Made by a program: the position numbers and the translations under genes. Shown in pieces: positions 21,760-30,028 of a DNA stretch of 35,021 nucleotides; within the stretch, counting starts at the first letter, position 1, and each line of letters begins with the position of its first letter. The DNA is from a virus. The notes under the pieces were generated by a model that saw only the letters and a list, made by a program, of their open reading frames with translations, was not told where the DNA came from and made no database searches. The stretch spans positions 1 to 35,021 of the IMG/VR virus record IMGVR_UViG_3300030382_000226, one strand, 5' to 3'.

Positions 21760-23160
21760 TTATCCTCCGAACTCACTTAAATTCTTTGTGCATAATGCGT
21801 AATACCCACTTGGTGGAGAATACTCGAATGTACCATATCCATTTTCATCATTTACTGCACTTGATGGTGTCCAAGCTGAATAACCACCAAAGTTATATTG
21901 ACATTCATCATTAATAGTTGCGTGTAAAGGCACTACCATTTTGTTTGCTGCATCATATAAAGAAGAGGCTGCAACACCACTTTGAAGTGTGCCATTACCA
22001 TAAATACTAATTTGGTTATCATCCATGTTTAAAGCTATACCTATAATATCTCCTGCACTATGAAAATCAGTAAAGGCATCAGCAGAACCATAAGACCACG
22101 TTCCACCATTAACATATTCAATTCTTGCTCCTGCTATATTAAAATTAAAACTAGAATTGATTTGGTGTGGGTCTGATGAGGCTGTAACATTATCGCCATC
22201 ATCAACAGCACTTACACCTATATAATGTGAGCTTTGTTGAGTAAGTTTTACTTCCCAATACCATTTACCTGCTGTTACTGCCATAGTGCCAAAAGCACCA
22301 CCAACGCCACCACCTGTATTATCCCCAAATTCTGTTCCACCTTCAGTAATTCCATTGGTTGTGTATTTAAAATTAACAATAGGATTAAGTGTACAAAAAT
22401 TATTAGTCGGAGTATCTGTTGATTGGTCGGCTGCTGCTATGTTGTTTTCTGTAAAGTCGTTACCGTTTCCACTTTCATCATCACCTAAATCTCCTGAATC
22501 TGCAAAGTCTAAAAAAAATCCATTAGTGCCATAAGTAACACTAGCTTGTTTAGGAATCCAAATACCAGTATCGCTATCAAACTCGCCAAAGTCATCTTGG
22601 TCTGATGCTGTACCATCTTGACAATATATATCAGCCATATATCCATTAAAAGGACTGTCATTATCAATACTGTTATAACCTATGGTTTGTTTTTCAAAAT
22701 TAATACCTAAATCATCATTTTGACTAGGGTTGTTCGTAGTAGAAAAAGAAGTTTCCTGAACTCCATTTATATATATTTTTATTCTATCGTTTGCTGTGCC
22801 ATCTGTTGTATCAAAAGCAACAACTATGTGCATCCAAGCTGAACAATCACGAAATACTCTATTAGTTTCTCTCCAAAGAGTAGTACCACCACCAACTCTT
22901 AATGTGTCGGTGTTTTGAAATTTGACATATGTTCTTTGAGTGTCACTATCAGTATCGCCAAATGTAAAAAGATACATATGACCACCAAGCTCTGTTCTTT
23001 TAATCCAAAAACTTATAGTGCCTACATCTCTATTACCTGTGCTTGATACAGTTCTGTGTAAGTATTCAGTATTATCAGCTTCAAACTTACAAGAGTTATC
23101 AATATCATAAGCTGCAGTAGATATACTACCTCTGTTAGCCATTCGTTGCAGGGTTTCCAT
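21760..23160 (-). CDS. LamG- and SPRY-like receptor-binding tail protein
   Basis: A 466-residue protein. Residues about 33-200 form a concanavalin-A-like LamG domain (TISFWIKRTELGGHMYLFTF, AWMHIVVAFDTTDG, IKIYINGVQETSF, NGYMADIYCQDG). Residues about 275-430 form a SPRY-like domain (GKWYWEVKLTQQSSHYIGVS, GDIIGIALNMDDNQISIYGN). Both are carbohydrate/protein-binding beta sandwiches, so it is a candidate adhesin. The start at 23160 has no ribosome site of its own but follows the upstream stop by one base. An alternative start is Met7. Confidence 0.7.
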   Translation of the reverse strand: METLQRMANRGSISTAAYDIDNSCKFEADNTEYLHRTVSSTGNRDVGTISFWIKRTELGGHMYLFTFGDTDSDTQRTYVKFQNTDTLRVGGGTTLWRETNRVFRDCSAWMHIVVAFDTTDGTANDRIKIYINGVQETSFSTTNNPSQNDDLGINFEKQTIGYNSIDNDSPFNGYMADIYCQDGTASDQDDFGEFDSDTGIWIPKQASVTYGTNGFFLDFADSGDLGDDESGNGNDFTENNIAAADQSTDTPTNNFCTLNPIVNFKYTTNGITEGGTEFGDNTGGGVGGAFGTMAVTAGKWYWEVKLTQQSSHYIGVSAVDDGDNVTASSDPHQINSSFNFNIAGARIEYVNGGTWSYGSADAFTDFHSAGDIIGIALNMDDNQISIYGNGTLQSGVAASSLYDAANKMVVPLHATINDECQYNFGGYSAWTPSSAVNDENGYGTFEYSPPSGYYALCTKNLSEFGG

Positions 23161-23161
23161 A

Positions 23162-24082
23162 TTAGGTTTGTGCTAGGTTTTGGACTCTACCGATTTCTTG
23201 CCAGACTGATCCGTTGTATCTAAAACTAAAGATGTCAGTTTTGTTTGCGGTAGCTGTAACAGTTGGTGCTGAACTCCCTGCAAATTCAAAAGCTGTATTG
23301 AACGCTATCGTTCTTGCAGTTCCACCCTGGGCCAGTTCAAGTGTAATAATTGCACCTTCTGTTGAATTACTAGGAGATGAAATGGTCGTATTTTCTGTGG
23401 TTACATGATAGGCATTGGCCGCTGCTTGTGCATCCCAAGCTACTGCATTGCTGCTTGAAGTTAATGCTACTTGAGTAATGTTTGCTGAAGTTGATGCAGT
23501 AACTACACCAGAAAAAGATGCTGTTGCAAAAGTTGTTGGTGTAATGTTTGCTGTTCCATCAAAACTTACGCCACCGATAGTTCTTGCAGTTGCAAGTGCT
23601 GTGGCTGTGGCTGCATTTCCTGTAGTAGAGCCTGAAGATCCTGAACAGTTACCAGTAACATTTCCTGTTAATGGGCCTGCAAAAGCATCTGAGGTTACAG
23701 TTCCGTCAAAGTAAGCATTTTTAAATTCTAATGAAGCTGTACCTAAGTCAACATCATTGGTTGTAATTGGCGCAATGACTCCGTCTGCAAAAGTTACTTG
23801 ACCAGTTCCACCTGCTGTAAATGCCAATGTATCTGCTGCGCTAAAATATAAACCACAGTTAGTATCACCAGTATTTGTTAATGATGGAGCTGCAGCAGTT
23901 CCGTCTGGAAGAAGGGCCTTAACACCAATGGTTAAAGTTCCCATGCTGACTGCTGTACCACCTGCACCAAAAATTGCATCAAGGGTATCTAAATCTGCGT
24001 TCAGTTTTGTTCCCCAGGTATCGGTAGATGCACCGACCTCTGGTTTGGTCATGTTTAAGTTTGTTGTAAATGTATCTGCCAT
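23162..24082 (-). CDS. Tail fibre protein
   Basis: A 306-residue Thr/Ala/Ser-rich protein with the opening [20 protein letters not shown] and the block [10 protein letters not shown] near the end, found in many phage fibres. The middle is low-complexity beta-helix-like ([20 protein letters not shown]) and the last third has an immunoglobulin-like character. It probably forms a trimeric fibre or fibre shaft. It lies upstream of the LamG/SPRY protein with a one-base gap. Confidence 0.7.
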   Translation of the reverse strand: MADTFTTNLNMTKPEVGASTDTWGTKLNADLDTLDAIFGAGGTAVSMGTLTIGVKALLPDGTAAAPSLTNTGDTNCGLYFSAADTLAFTAGGTGQVTFADGVIAPITTNDVDLGTASLEFKNAYFDGTVTSDAFAGPLTGNVTGNCSGSSGSTTGNAATATALATARTIGGVSFDGTANITPTTFATASFSGVVTASTSANITQVALTSSSNAVAWDAQAAANAYHVTTENTTISSPSNSTEGAIITLELAQGGTARTIAFNTAFEFAGSSAPTVTATANKTDIFSFRYNGSVWQEIGRVQNLAQT

Positions 24083-24097
24083 AAAAAATTACCTGTT

Positions 24098-24871
24098 TTA
24101 AGCTGCTATATCAGTCCAATTCGTTGTTGATGGTGTCTGATTTGACCAAGTTGTTGTAGCTGGAGTTTGCGTTGTATAAGTCGTAGTCGCTACAGTCTGG
24201 TCATTCCATTTTAAACCACCTATCGCAGAAAAACCACTTGTTTCTGCTATCGTGGAAACCCCGCCATGCGTTTTATTTGCATTAGCACTAAATGCACTTG
24301 TTTGTGCAATGGTCGCAAAACCAGCCAATGAGAATACTGGAACACCACTCATACCAGAAGTTTCAGCTATAGTTGACGATCCTAAATGGATTAAAACACA
24401 ATCAGCACTAAATCCACTTGTCTGAGCTAGGGTTGCTGATCCGTCTTTTACTATTTCTCCAGCACTTGTCATGCCAGAGGTTTGAGCAATCGTTGATGCT
24501 CCTAAATGTAAGATACCACCCGTTGCACTAAACCCAGAGGTTTGTTCTATGGTAGCTGATGCCAGGTCAATTAATTGCGCTGTAGCACTAAAGCCTGATG
24601 TTTGCGCTGATGTGGCTGAACCAAGAGTAACAATTTGACCTGCTGCACTAAACCCACTTGTTTGAGCAGATGTTGATTGGCCAAGTAATACTAAAGTACC
24701 AGCAGAAGTAAATGCGCTTGTTTGTGCTGATGTTGCAGACGCACCAAGAAGAACGCTAGATGAGGCAGTTACACCTGATGTTTGAGCTATTGTTGCGGAT
24801 GCAACTTCATATTGAGGATTGCCAAATGCAGCTATCCCGTAGTTATATGCGCCATAGCCTACTGAGGCCAT
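24098..24871 (-). CDS. Repeat fibre protein with ten 20-residue tandem repeats
   Basis: A 257-residue protein built almost only of repeats. Residues 24-224 hold ten units (nine of 20 residues, one of 21) of the form SATIAQTSGFSATG followed by a hydrophobic LIxLG end. The first 23 residues are a Tyr/Gly-rich head. The tail (225-257) has a second, shorter motif, QTPATTTWSN-like, repeated about three times. It probably folds as a beta-solenoid or a thin fibre and sits among fibre genes. The family is not recognised. Copy number may vary between related phages. Confidence 0.65.
   Translation of the reverse strand: MASVGYGAYNYGIAAFGNPQYEVASATIAQTSGVTASSSVLLGASATSAQTSAFTSAGTLVLLGQSTSAQTSGFSAAGQIVTLGSATSAQTSGFSATAQLIDLASATIEQTSGFSATGGILHLGASTIAQTSGMTSAGEIVKDGSATLAQTSGFSADCVLIHLGSSTIAETSGMSGVPVFSLAGFATIAQTSAFSANANKTHGGVSTIAETSGFSAIGGLKWNDQTVATTTYTTQTPATTTWSNQTPSTTNWTDIAA
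24200..24802 (-). repeat. About ten in-gene 60-bp repeats (20-residue units)
   Basis: This is the coding tract for residues 24-224 of the fibre protein. Each unit keeps AQTSGFSA-type codons but the DNA is diverged, so expansion is old or selected for protein shape. Neighbouring units could recombine. Confidence 0.7.
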
Positions 24872-24875
24872 GTTA

Positions 24876-25271
24876 TTAAGCTAAAGTAATGTCTAGTTCG
24901 CCAGCATTGAATCTGAAAACATCACCACTTGTTACTGCTTTTGATGTTGTCAAAGCGGCCCAAGCAAGTAAGTTCCCACTAGATGCTGCGTCAAAAACTC
25001 CAACATGAGTTACAGTTCCCCATGAACCAGTAGCAGTTACAAATTCTACTGCTGCGCCATTGGTTGCTGTTGTTGGAGAAGTTCCTGATACAGTCATAGC
25101 TGGCATACTTTTCCTGGCGTAAGAACCACCAGAACACTCTGTGCCACCGCCTGTATCGGAAGGTGCTGATGTATATAAACCAACATATAAAGTTGATGCT
25201 GCTGTATAAGCAGTACCACCAAATACATGATCTAAAACTTTATCTTCTAAATAATCACTAAATCCTGCCAT
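24876..25271 (-). CDS. Small tail fibre-type protein
   Basis: A 131-residue protein opening MAGFSDYLEDKVLDHVFGGT and with LYVGLYTSAPSDTGGGTECS. This opening is common in a family annotated as phage tail fibre or virion proteins of marine and Gram-negative phages. It is beta-rich with no transmembrane segment. It lies between the adaptor and the repeat fibre. Its exact place in the virion is unknown. Confidence 0.65.
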   Translation of the reverse strand: MAGFSDYLEDKVLDHVFGGTAYTAASTLYVGLYTSAPSDTGGGTECSGGSYARKSMPAMTVSGTSPTTATNGAAVEFVTATGSWGTVTHVGVFDAASSGNLLAWAALTTSKAVTSGDVFRFNAGELDITLA

Positions 25272-25284
25272 TCTATTCTCCTAA

Positions 25285-25935
25285 TTAATTGTTCGCCCAG
25301 TAATAAGTTCTTTTACCAGTCTTGCCGTAAGTTTTTCTTCTCTGCATTAAAGATCCTTTTCCAAATGCAGCCTTTTCTTGTTCTAATCTTATTTCCTCTA
25401 ATGCCTTCTCAAATTGATTGGTAAATAAAGGGATTCTTTCATCTTCCATTAAAAATATACTGGCGTGTTTTAATGCACCATATAAATAAACGTCTGGATG
25501 ATCCGTTGAAACAAAGTTAGTCGTATTAGAATCACTTAACGCATTTATTTTAGCATAGTAAGTGAGCTGTAGGGTATAAGAACTGTCAGGAGTTGGTGCT
25601 AATTCTATTGAGTCATCTACCATTGCATAATAAACAGGTTGACCAACTGCATTGTTATTTGCTTTTCTATAAATGTCTAAACTTTCTATGGATTGTTGAA
25701 ACAATGGTGAAAAGTTATTAGATGTAATTTCTATGTTGATGGCCTCTTGCCAATCTGTCGGTACAGTTAAATATTGGCTATCTGCTGTTGCAGTAGCTCT
25801 TTTAATCATTTCTTTTGTGCGTAATCTTCTATTGAGTTCAGCTTCGGTGCTGTCAATAAAGGTATCAATGTATGAAGTTAAATCTGAACGATTTAAGTAA
25901 TTTGCGATATTAGTTTTTAATTCTGCATAAGTCAT
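25285..25935 (-). CDS. SU10-type head-tail adaptor
   Basis: A 216-residue protein. The N-terminus MTYAELKTNIANYLNRSDLT and the pattern FIDSTEAELNRRLRTKEMIK match the SU10 adaptor family, which joins the portal to the tail. The middle is beta-rich (LTVPTDWQEAINIEITSNNF, YAMVDDSIELAP) and the C-terminal helices are basic. It shares an ATGA overlap with the gene upstream and follows the capsid region. Confidence 0.7.
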   Translation of the reverse strand: MTYAELKTNIANYLNRSDLTSYIDTFIDSTEAELNRRLRTKEMIKRATATADSQYLTVPTDWQEAINIEITSNNFSPLFQQSIESLDIYRKANNNAVGQPVYYAMVDDSIELAPTPDSSYTLQLTYYAKINALSDSNTTNFVSTDHPDVYLYGALKHASIFLMEDERIPLFTNQFEKALEEIRLEQEKAAFGKGSLMQRRKTYGKTGKRTYYWANN

Positions 25936-26231
25936 ACTTTACCTTGCCATGTTCTAAATACGTTGTTATCTGGATTGTTTAACCATTTCTTCCACGCTGT
26001 TCTATCTCTATCCCAGCCTTCTCGGACTGCTCTTTGATAAACAACCATTGGAACTTCAGCGATGTGTCGCATATCCTTTCCAGGCTTAATTGTATTATCT
26101 CTAAGTTTCTTAACGTGGTCAATGACGGGATTAACGTCTTGGGTAGTGTGATAAACGAGCTTGTCATCTTCGGTGATGAACTCTGACTTGTAGCCAGTTG
26201 TGTGATCGGTAACAGTTCGTTTTATCGGCAT
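25932..26231 (-). CDS. Hypothetical structural protein between capsid and adaptor
   Basis: A 99-residue charged protein (MPIKRTVTDHTTGYKSEFIT, then NVFRTWQGKV). Such small genes often sit between major capsid and connector genes. No motif identifies it. It lies after the terminator that follows the capsid gene and overlaps the adaptor start by four bases. Confidence 0.5.
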   Translation of the reverse strand: MPIKRTVTDHTTGYKSEFITEDDKLVYHTTQDVNPVIDHVKKLRDNTIKPGKDMRHIAEVPMVVYQRAVREGWDRDRTAWKKWLNNPDNNVFRTWQGKV

Positions 26232-26234
26232 AAA

Positions 26235-26263
26235 TAAAAAGGCGGGTGGCTTTTACACCACCC
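26235..26263 (-). terminator. Intrinsic terminator after the major capsid gene
   Basis: On the minus strand GGGTGG (26263-26258) and CCACCC (26249-26244) form a stem around TGTAAAAG, followed by GCC and a U run (26240-26236). It lies 15 bases past the capsid stop and just before the next gene. Partial termination would raise capsid mRNA above the downstream connector and tail genes. Confidence 0.8.
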
Positions 26264-26277
26264 TAAATCTAACTAAC

Positions 26278-27213
26278 TTATGTAGTTGTTAAATCAACGA
26301 CTGCTCCATGAGCAGCTTCGTTGCTCACTTCAAGTCCGTATTCAACGACTATCATTTTAGTAACAGCATCACCAATGGTGGCAATGTCGACTGCTTCAAA
26401 GTCTCTTAGGTAAGAAACTTTTGCAAAGTCTGGATCTACTAATAATAGTGATCTTTCTCTACTAAAGTTAGATGGAACGATTTTTAGTTCTCCAAAGTCT
26501 GAAGAATAAATAGAAACACTAGCTTCTACAGTAGTAGCGTCAATCATTTGACGAGCTGAACTTCTACCAGTAAAACCTGAGATTTTTCCTTTATTAACAG
26601 GCCCACAGATTGCCATTGAAGGCTCTCCACCACTAGAGAAACAAGACTGTAATTGAGCCTTTAAAAGTGCTTCAGTTAAAGCTCTTTGAGTTCCGTCTGT
26701 TGGAGCTGTTCCACCACCAGTAGGTGTTGATCCTGCTGCGTTACCAACATTGGTTTTCACCCAAGACTCAAAACCACCAGTTAAACGAGCAGTTGTCGCA
26801 TTACCAGTTGTTTTTCCACCTTTTTGACAGAGAGCTGTTTCCATATCTCTTTTAAGTGCTTTAGACATAATAGCAAGTTGATGAGCCATTTCTGACTTTT
26901 TACCTGCTGGATCACTAGCTTGTTGAGAGCCAGTTACAGTTGCATCTCTTTTGGAGATCATTGCTACGTTGCTATTTCTAACAGTAGCAGTTGATGCTGC
27001 TCTTGAGAGTTCAAAACCTTCAAGATTTCCAGTACCAACTGGTGTTGGTAGAGATTCAGTTTGCCAATCAAAAACTACGTTCTTGATTGAGTTTTTTCCG
27101 ATTGATGACATAAACGGAGTTGTCTGAGGAGAGATGTTGTAAATAATATTACTTAACTGTTCTCTATCAGAGGTTGCTGTATATGTATCAAAAGCGTTTG
27201 TTACTTTTGCCAT
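26278..27213 (-). CDS. Major capsid protein, SU10/DUF5309 type
   Basis: A 311-residue HK97-fold capsid protein. The N-terminal block YTATSDREQLSNIIYNISPQ and TTPFMSSIGK are the DUF5309 (SU10 major capsid) signature. The middle contains Gly/Thr-rich loops (KTTGNATTARLTGGFESW) and the C-terminal beta-rich region ends VVDLTTT. It is preceded by a scaffold gene and followed by an intrinsic terminator. It self-assembles on the scaffold into the icosahedral head. Confidence 0.85.
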   Translation of the reverse strand: MAKVTNAFDTYTATSDREQLSNIIYNISPQTTPFMSSIGKNSIKNVVFDWQTESLPTPVGTGNLEGFELSRAASTATVRNSNVAMISKRDATVTGSQQASDPAGKKSEMAHQLAIMSKALKRDMETALCQKGGKTTGNATTARLTGGFESWVKTNVGNAAGSTPTGGGTAPTDGTQRALTEALLKAQLQSCFSSGGEPSMAICGPVNKGKISGFTGRSSARQMIDATTVEASVSIYSSDFGELKIVPSNFSRERSLLLVDPDFAKVSYLRDFEAVDIATIGDAVTKMIVVEYGLEVSNEAAHGAVVDLTTT

Positions 27214-27237
27214 GATATTTTACCTATATTAAAAAGT

Positions 27238-28239
27238 TTAAATTATTTGTTCAAATAGTTTAGCTGCATCCTGGACTTTTCCAGATTTAGCTAATTTTTG
27301 ACGCGCTTTTTTCACAGGTGTTGAAGTTTTTGGTACGTTTGAAGTGCCAGGTCTTGCTGTCCGAGCCACCGCCTTCTTTTCAGTTGGCTTTTTCTTGGTC
27401 GCTTCTACTGTCTTTTGTTGTAACCAAGCATTTCTTAAACCGAGTAAAACTCGATAATCATATACTGAGTCCATCTCTTGAGGCGTATAGCCTAAGACAT
27501 TAATCCCGTAATCACGAATTGCTAGTTTTTCTTTACCAGCTACTTCGTTATTCTGCCATTCTGGAATTTGTTGTAGCAACTGTTGGTTTCCGTAATCAAC
27601 AAACTCTGCGAGTTTCTTTTGCCGTTCAACTTGGGCCTCTTGTTGAGTCCTTTGTTGTTCAGCTTGTACGGATTGCAGCTTTTGCTTCTTCTCATTCCAA
27701 ATGTCCTTTTCTCGGACATAAGCAATAGGATCTGCTTCGTATAAAGCGTTCCAATCTGGTTCATTAGCTAACTCACCCTTCAATGTTGCCTCTAACTTCG
27801 GTAGCAACTGAGAATAAATTGCGTCTTTTTGCGCTAACTCTTGTTGTTGGTTCTCAATCGTTTTTCTTTGTTGAGCCAATTCTTGCGTTTTGCGCGTATA
27901 GTCTTGCTGACGACTGTAACCACTTTGGAGTTCTTCGAGGGTAACCTGCTTATCTTCGCCATTAACACTAATGGTGTAGAGTTGAGGTTCTTCGGACTCC
28001 AAGTTTTCTACTTGATCTTCCTCTGACTGTTCTTCTTCTTCGTAGTCATCATCTTCGGTTTGTTCTTCCTCAATCAATTCTTCGATCTCTTGGTCGATTT
28101 CTTCCTCAGTAATTTCTACTGCTGCTTCTTCTTGGGGTTCTACTGGTACTTCCTCTTGAGGAGTCAGTAGAGCTTCCATTGAATGAGCTGCTTTTTCCAT
28201 GTTGGATTGTAAAGCAGTCGGTTTTTCCGTTGTTGCCAT
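27238..28239 (-). CDS. Scaffolding protein
   Basis: A 333-residue protein with a very acidic N-terminus (residues 30-85, for example EIDQEIEELIEEEQTEDDDY), a Gln/Glu-rich coiled-coil middle (QELAQQRKTIENQQQELAQK and VQAEQQRTQQEAQVERQKKL) and a basic C-terminus (KKPTEKKAVARTARPGTSNV). This charge layout and the position directly before the capsid gene fit an assembly scaffold. The basic end would bind the capsid. Confidence 0.75.
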   Translation of the reverse strand: MATTEKPTALQSNMEKAAHSMEALLTPQEEVPVEPQEEAAVEITEEEIDQEIEELIEEEQTEDDDYEEEEQSEEDQVENLESEEPQLYTISVNGEDKQVTLEELQSGYSRQQDYTRKTQELAQQRKTIENQQQELAQKDAIYSQLLPKLEATLKGELANEPDWNALYEADPIAYVREKDIWNEKKQKLQSVQAEQQRTQQEAQVERQKKLAEFVDYGNQQLLQQIPEWQNNEVAGKEKLAIRDYGINVLGYTPQEMDSVYDYRVLLGLRNAWLQQKTVEATKKKPTEKKAVARTARPGTSNVPKTSTPVKKARQKLAKSGKVQDAAKLFEQII

Positions 28240-28277
28240 GATAAGTTCCTAAAATGTAAAAGGTTATTTTAACAGTA

Positions 28278-28318
28278 TTTACACAAAATTAGCACATTTT
28301 TTACACAACTTTGTGTAA
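28278..28318. promoter_or_regulatory. Repeated TTTACACAA motif with a palindrome before the scaffold gene
   Basis: TTTACACAA occurs at 28278-28286 and 28300-28308, and TTGTGTAA at 28311-28318, so the last two form TTACACAA-CT-TTGTGTAA. The palindrome covers the stop of the upstream gene. No U run follows, so it is not a terminator. It may be an operator or a promoter element for scaffold and capsid. Confidence 0.4.
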
Positions 28319-28561
28319 TCTGCTAAGTTGTGATTTTGTGATTTTTCCTTTCTCTATAATGATGCGTAGATGTTTTTCTACTTCGGGGAGTAATTTGATT
28401 GCTTTGTGGAGTGATTCTCTGTTGGTTACTTCTTCTGGTTTGCTTAATAACCAAAGATTAACATATTCGTCTTTGAGATGTTCTATAGCGTTTTTGAATG
28501 TTTCGCTGTTTAAGATTAATTCAGCTTCGTTGGATTTTAAGATCTCTTCTTGTGATGCCAT
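28301..28561 (-). CDS. Hypothetical small helical protein
   Basis: An 86-residue helical charged protein (MASQEEILKSNEAELILNSE, then KGKITKSQLSRLHKVV). The start overlaps the upstream stop (TAATG). It sits before scaffold and capsid genes and is perhaps a minor assembly protein. No motif is recognised. Confidence 0.55.
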   Translation of the reverse strand: MASQEEILKSNEAELILNSETFKNAIEHLKDEYVNLWLLSKPEEVTNRESLHKAIKLLPEVEKHLRIIIEKGKITKSQLSRLHKVV

Positions 28562-29397
28562 TATCTTAGAAAGCCTCTAACACTATCATAACCACCAAAG
28601 TTTGATGTTGGTAGCGATGTTGAAACTGGATCTAAAATTTCTCTTATTAATTGATCGTTATAATCTTGCATTGACACGGATGGTATTAATGGTTCATTTG
28701 GAATAAATGGCATATCAACTGGGCCTGTTGAATTGTCTTGTAAAGATACAACTGGAAGTTCTGGAATTGTGTAAGTTGGCATTGGATCAACCGGTACATC
28801 TACTGGTTCAGGCATTGGATCAATCTCTACTGGTTCATAAGGTAAACTATCAACAAATGGATTAAATGAGAAATCTATTGGCGATGATCCTACGCTTGGC
28901 GTAGTGTCTCTACTAAAATCAGAAAAATCACTTGTGTAGTCTATGTTTGGCATTAGATCATCTATTGCCATAGGTTCGCCATCAATAAATGGATCAAGAG
29001 AAACTTCAGTACCACTAGGCATATTTGCATTAAATAAATCTGCCAAGTTTTTAAGAGACTCTTGGTCTTTAATGATTGGTAAATATCTTTCTGGTGTAGT
29101 TACTCCTGCTGGAGCGTAAGGCATTTGATTTTCTATTGTTAGTGGACTGCCTTTTGTCGGTGCGCTTGGCATAACTGGAACTAGACCTGGATTGTAAAAT
29201 CTATTTTCTTCATTTAACTGAGCTTGAGTATAACCCTCTGGTCTTGCTGCTGAATAACTTACGCCTGGTGCAATCATGCCTGGTACGTTTTCACCACCAG
29301 CGATTGATTGTGCGTATTGTTGACCGCTTGAATAACCTTGGTCGGTAGAGCCGATCATATTCATAAGATCTCGTAAGTCTGGATTCAAATTAATCAT
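28561..29397 (-). CDS. Proline-rich hypothetical protein
   Basis: A 278-residue protein rich in Pro, Asp and Ser (PMPEPVDVPVDPMPTYTIPE, then FIPNEPLIPSVS), probably disordered. An N-terminal helical segment (MINLNPDLRDLMNMIGST) and a short ordered C-terminus (DYNDQLIREILDP) flank it. The start overlaps the stop of the membrane-protein gene (ATGA). It is perhaps a minor virion or linker protein. Family unknown. Confidence 0.5.
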   Translation of the reverse strand: MINLNPDLRDLMNMIGSTDQGYSSGQQYAQSIAGGENVPGMIAPGVSYSAARPEGYTQAQLNEENRFYNPGLVPVMPSAPTKGSPLTIENQMPYAPAGVTTPERYLPIIKDQESLKNLADLFNANMPSGTEVSLDPFIDGEPMAIDDLMPNIDYTSDFSDFSRDTTPSVGSSPIDFSFNPFVDSLPYEPVEIDPMPEPVDVPVDPMPTYTIPELPVVSLQDNSTGPVDMPFIPNEPLIPSVSMQDYNDQLIREILDPVSTSLPTSNFGGYDSVRGFLR

Positions 29398-29633
29398 AGG
29401 TTTAATAGTTTATCAATTTTTTCGTCTATTTTGTCGAATCTGTCAAAAATTCTATCCATGTCTTTGTGCAACTCATGTTTGGTTACATACTTGGTTGGCA
29501 ACTCTTCTCTTGTTTTGTTAAGAAGAATATCAACTCTTTTAATCTCACTTGAGGTTGATCTTAGGCTAGTAATAATTGGTATATATACCAATGTTATGAG
29601 GCCATTCCACAAGATCCATGGAGAAAGCTCCAT
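29394..29633 (-). CDS. N-terminal membrane segment plus coiled coil; i-spanin-like candidate
   Basis: A 79-residue protein with a hydrophobic segment at about 5-24 (PWILWNGLITLVYIPIITSL) and a charged coiled-coil tail (KHELHKDMDRIFDRFDKIDE). Inner-membrane spanin subunits have just this topology. A lipoprotein gene lies 128 bp upstream, and an endolysin and holin-like gene stand before it. The TAATG overlap with the 35-residue gene shows coupling. The spanin role is inferred. Confidence 0.55.
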   Translation of the reverse strand: MELSPWILWNGLITLVYIPIITSLRSTSSEIKRVDILLNKTREELPTKYVTKHELHKDMDRIFDRFDKIDEKIDKLLNL

Positions 29634-29740
29634 TAGTTTTTAATTAGCTTTTTAAGAGCTTCCCATCTATCAGGCTGGAAGTGTCTAATACATAGACCTA
29701 TTCCTATTACTATAATTGCTGTCCAAAATAAAAATTCCAT
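29633..29740 (-). CDS. Small membrane peptide (35 aa) in the lysis region
   Basis: ATG 29740 has a strong AAGGAGACAATT ribosome site, and the TAA stop overlaps the next start (TAATG). The 35 residues have one hydrophobic helix (FLFWTAIIVIGIGLCI, about 3-18) and a basic, amphipathic C-terminal half (HFQPDRWEALKKLIKN). It may be an accessory holin or antiholin. Confidence 0.6.
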   Translation of the reverse strand: MEFLFWTAIIVIGIGLCIRHFQPDRWEALKKLIKN

Positions 29741-29760
29741 AATTGTCTCCTTAAAATAAT

Positions 29761-30018
29761 TTACTTGTCGTCTTGAAGTTCGTCAGTTTGTTTGTCAACA
29801 TTTTCAACAACTGTAGTAATTACGCCATCGTAAGTTTCAGCCACCGTATTAACAACGCCACTAACATCTTTTAATGCTGCACTTGAGATAGAGCCAGCAG
29901 TTTTAACGGTTGTATCAACTGTAGTCATGGCGATATTTTTTCCGCCTTCTATAACAGAGCCTACTGTTGCACATGAAGTTGCAAATAAGCCAGCCAAAAT
30001 TAAATACACATTTTTCAT
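29761..30018 (-). CDS. Small lipoprotein; o-spanin-like candidate
   Basis: I choose ATG 30018 because AAGGAGAAAATT precedes it; the longer reading from 30081 overlaps the endolysin gene. The 85-residue product has a signal peptide (MKNVYLILAGLFATSC) with a lipobox cysteine at residue 16 and a soluble, Val/Thr-rich mature part. It may be the outer-membrane partner of the membrane coiled-coil protein. The lipobox is slightly atypical (Ala at -3). Confidence 0.65.
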   Translation of the reverse strand: MKNVYLILAGLFATSCATVGSVIEGGKNIAMTTVDTTVKTAGSISSAALKDVSGVVNTVAETYDGVITTVVENVDKQTDELQDDK

Positions 30019-30028
30019 AATTTTCTCC

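Noticed and set aside
22286-22534. Plus-strand reading within the LamG/SPRY gene
   Set aside because: A shadow of the minus-strand gene, low in recognisable features; several other plus-strand readings (23478, 31652, 32208 region) are rejected for the same reason.
28301-28318. Terminator at TTACACAA-CT-TTGTGTAA
   Set aside because: The stem is AT-rich and no U run follows it on the minus strand.
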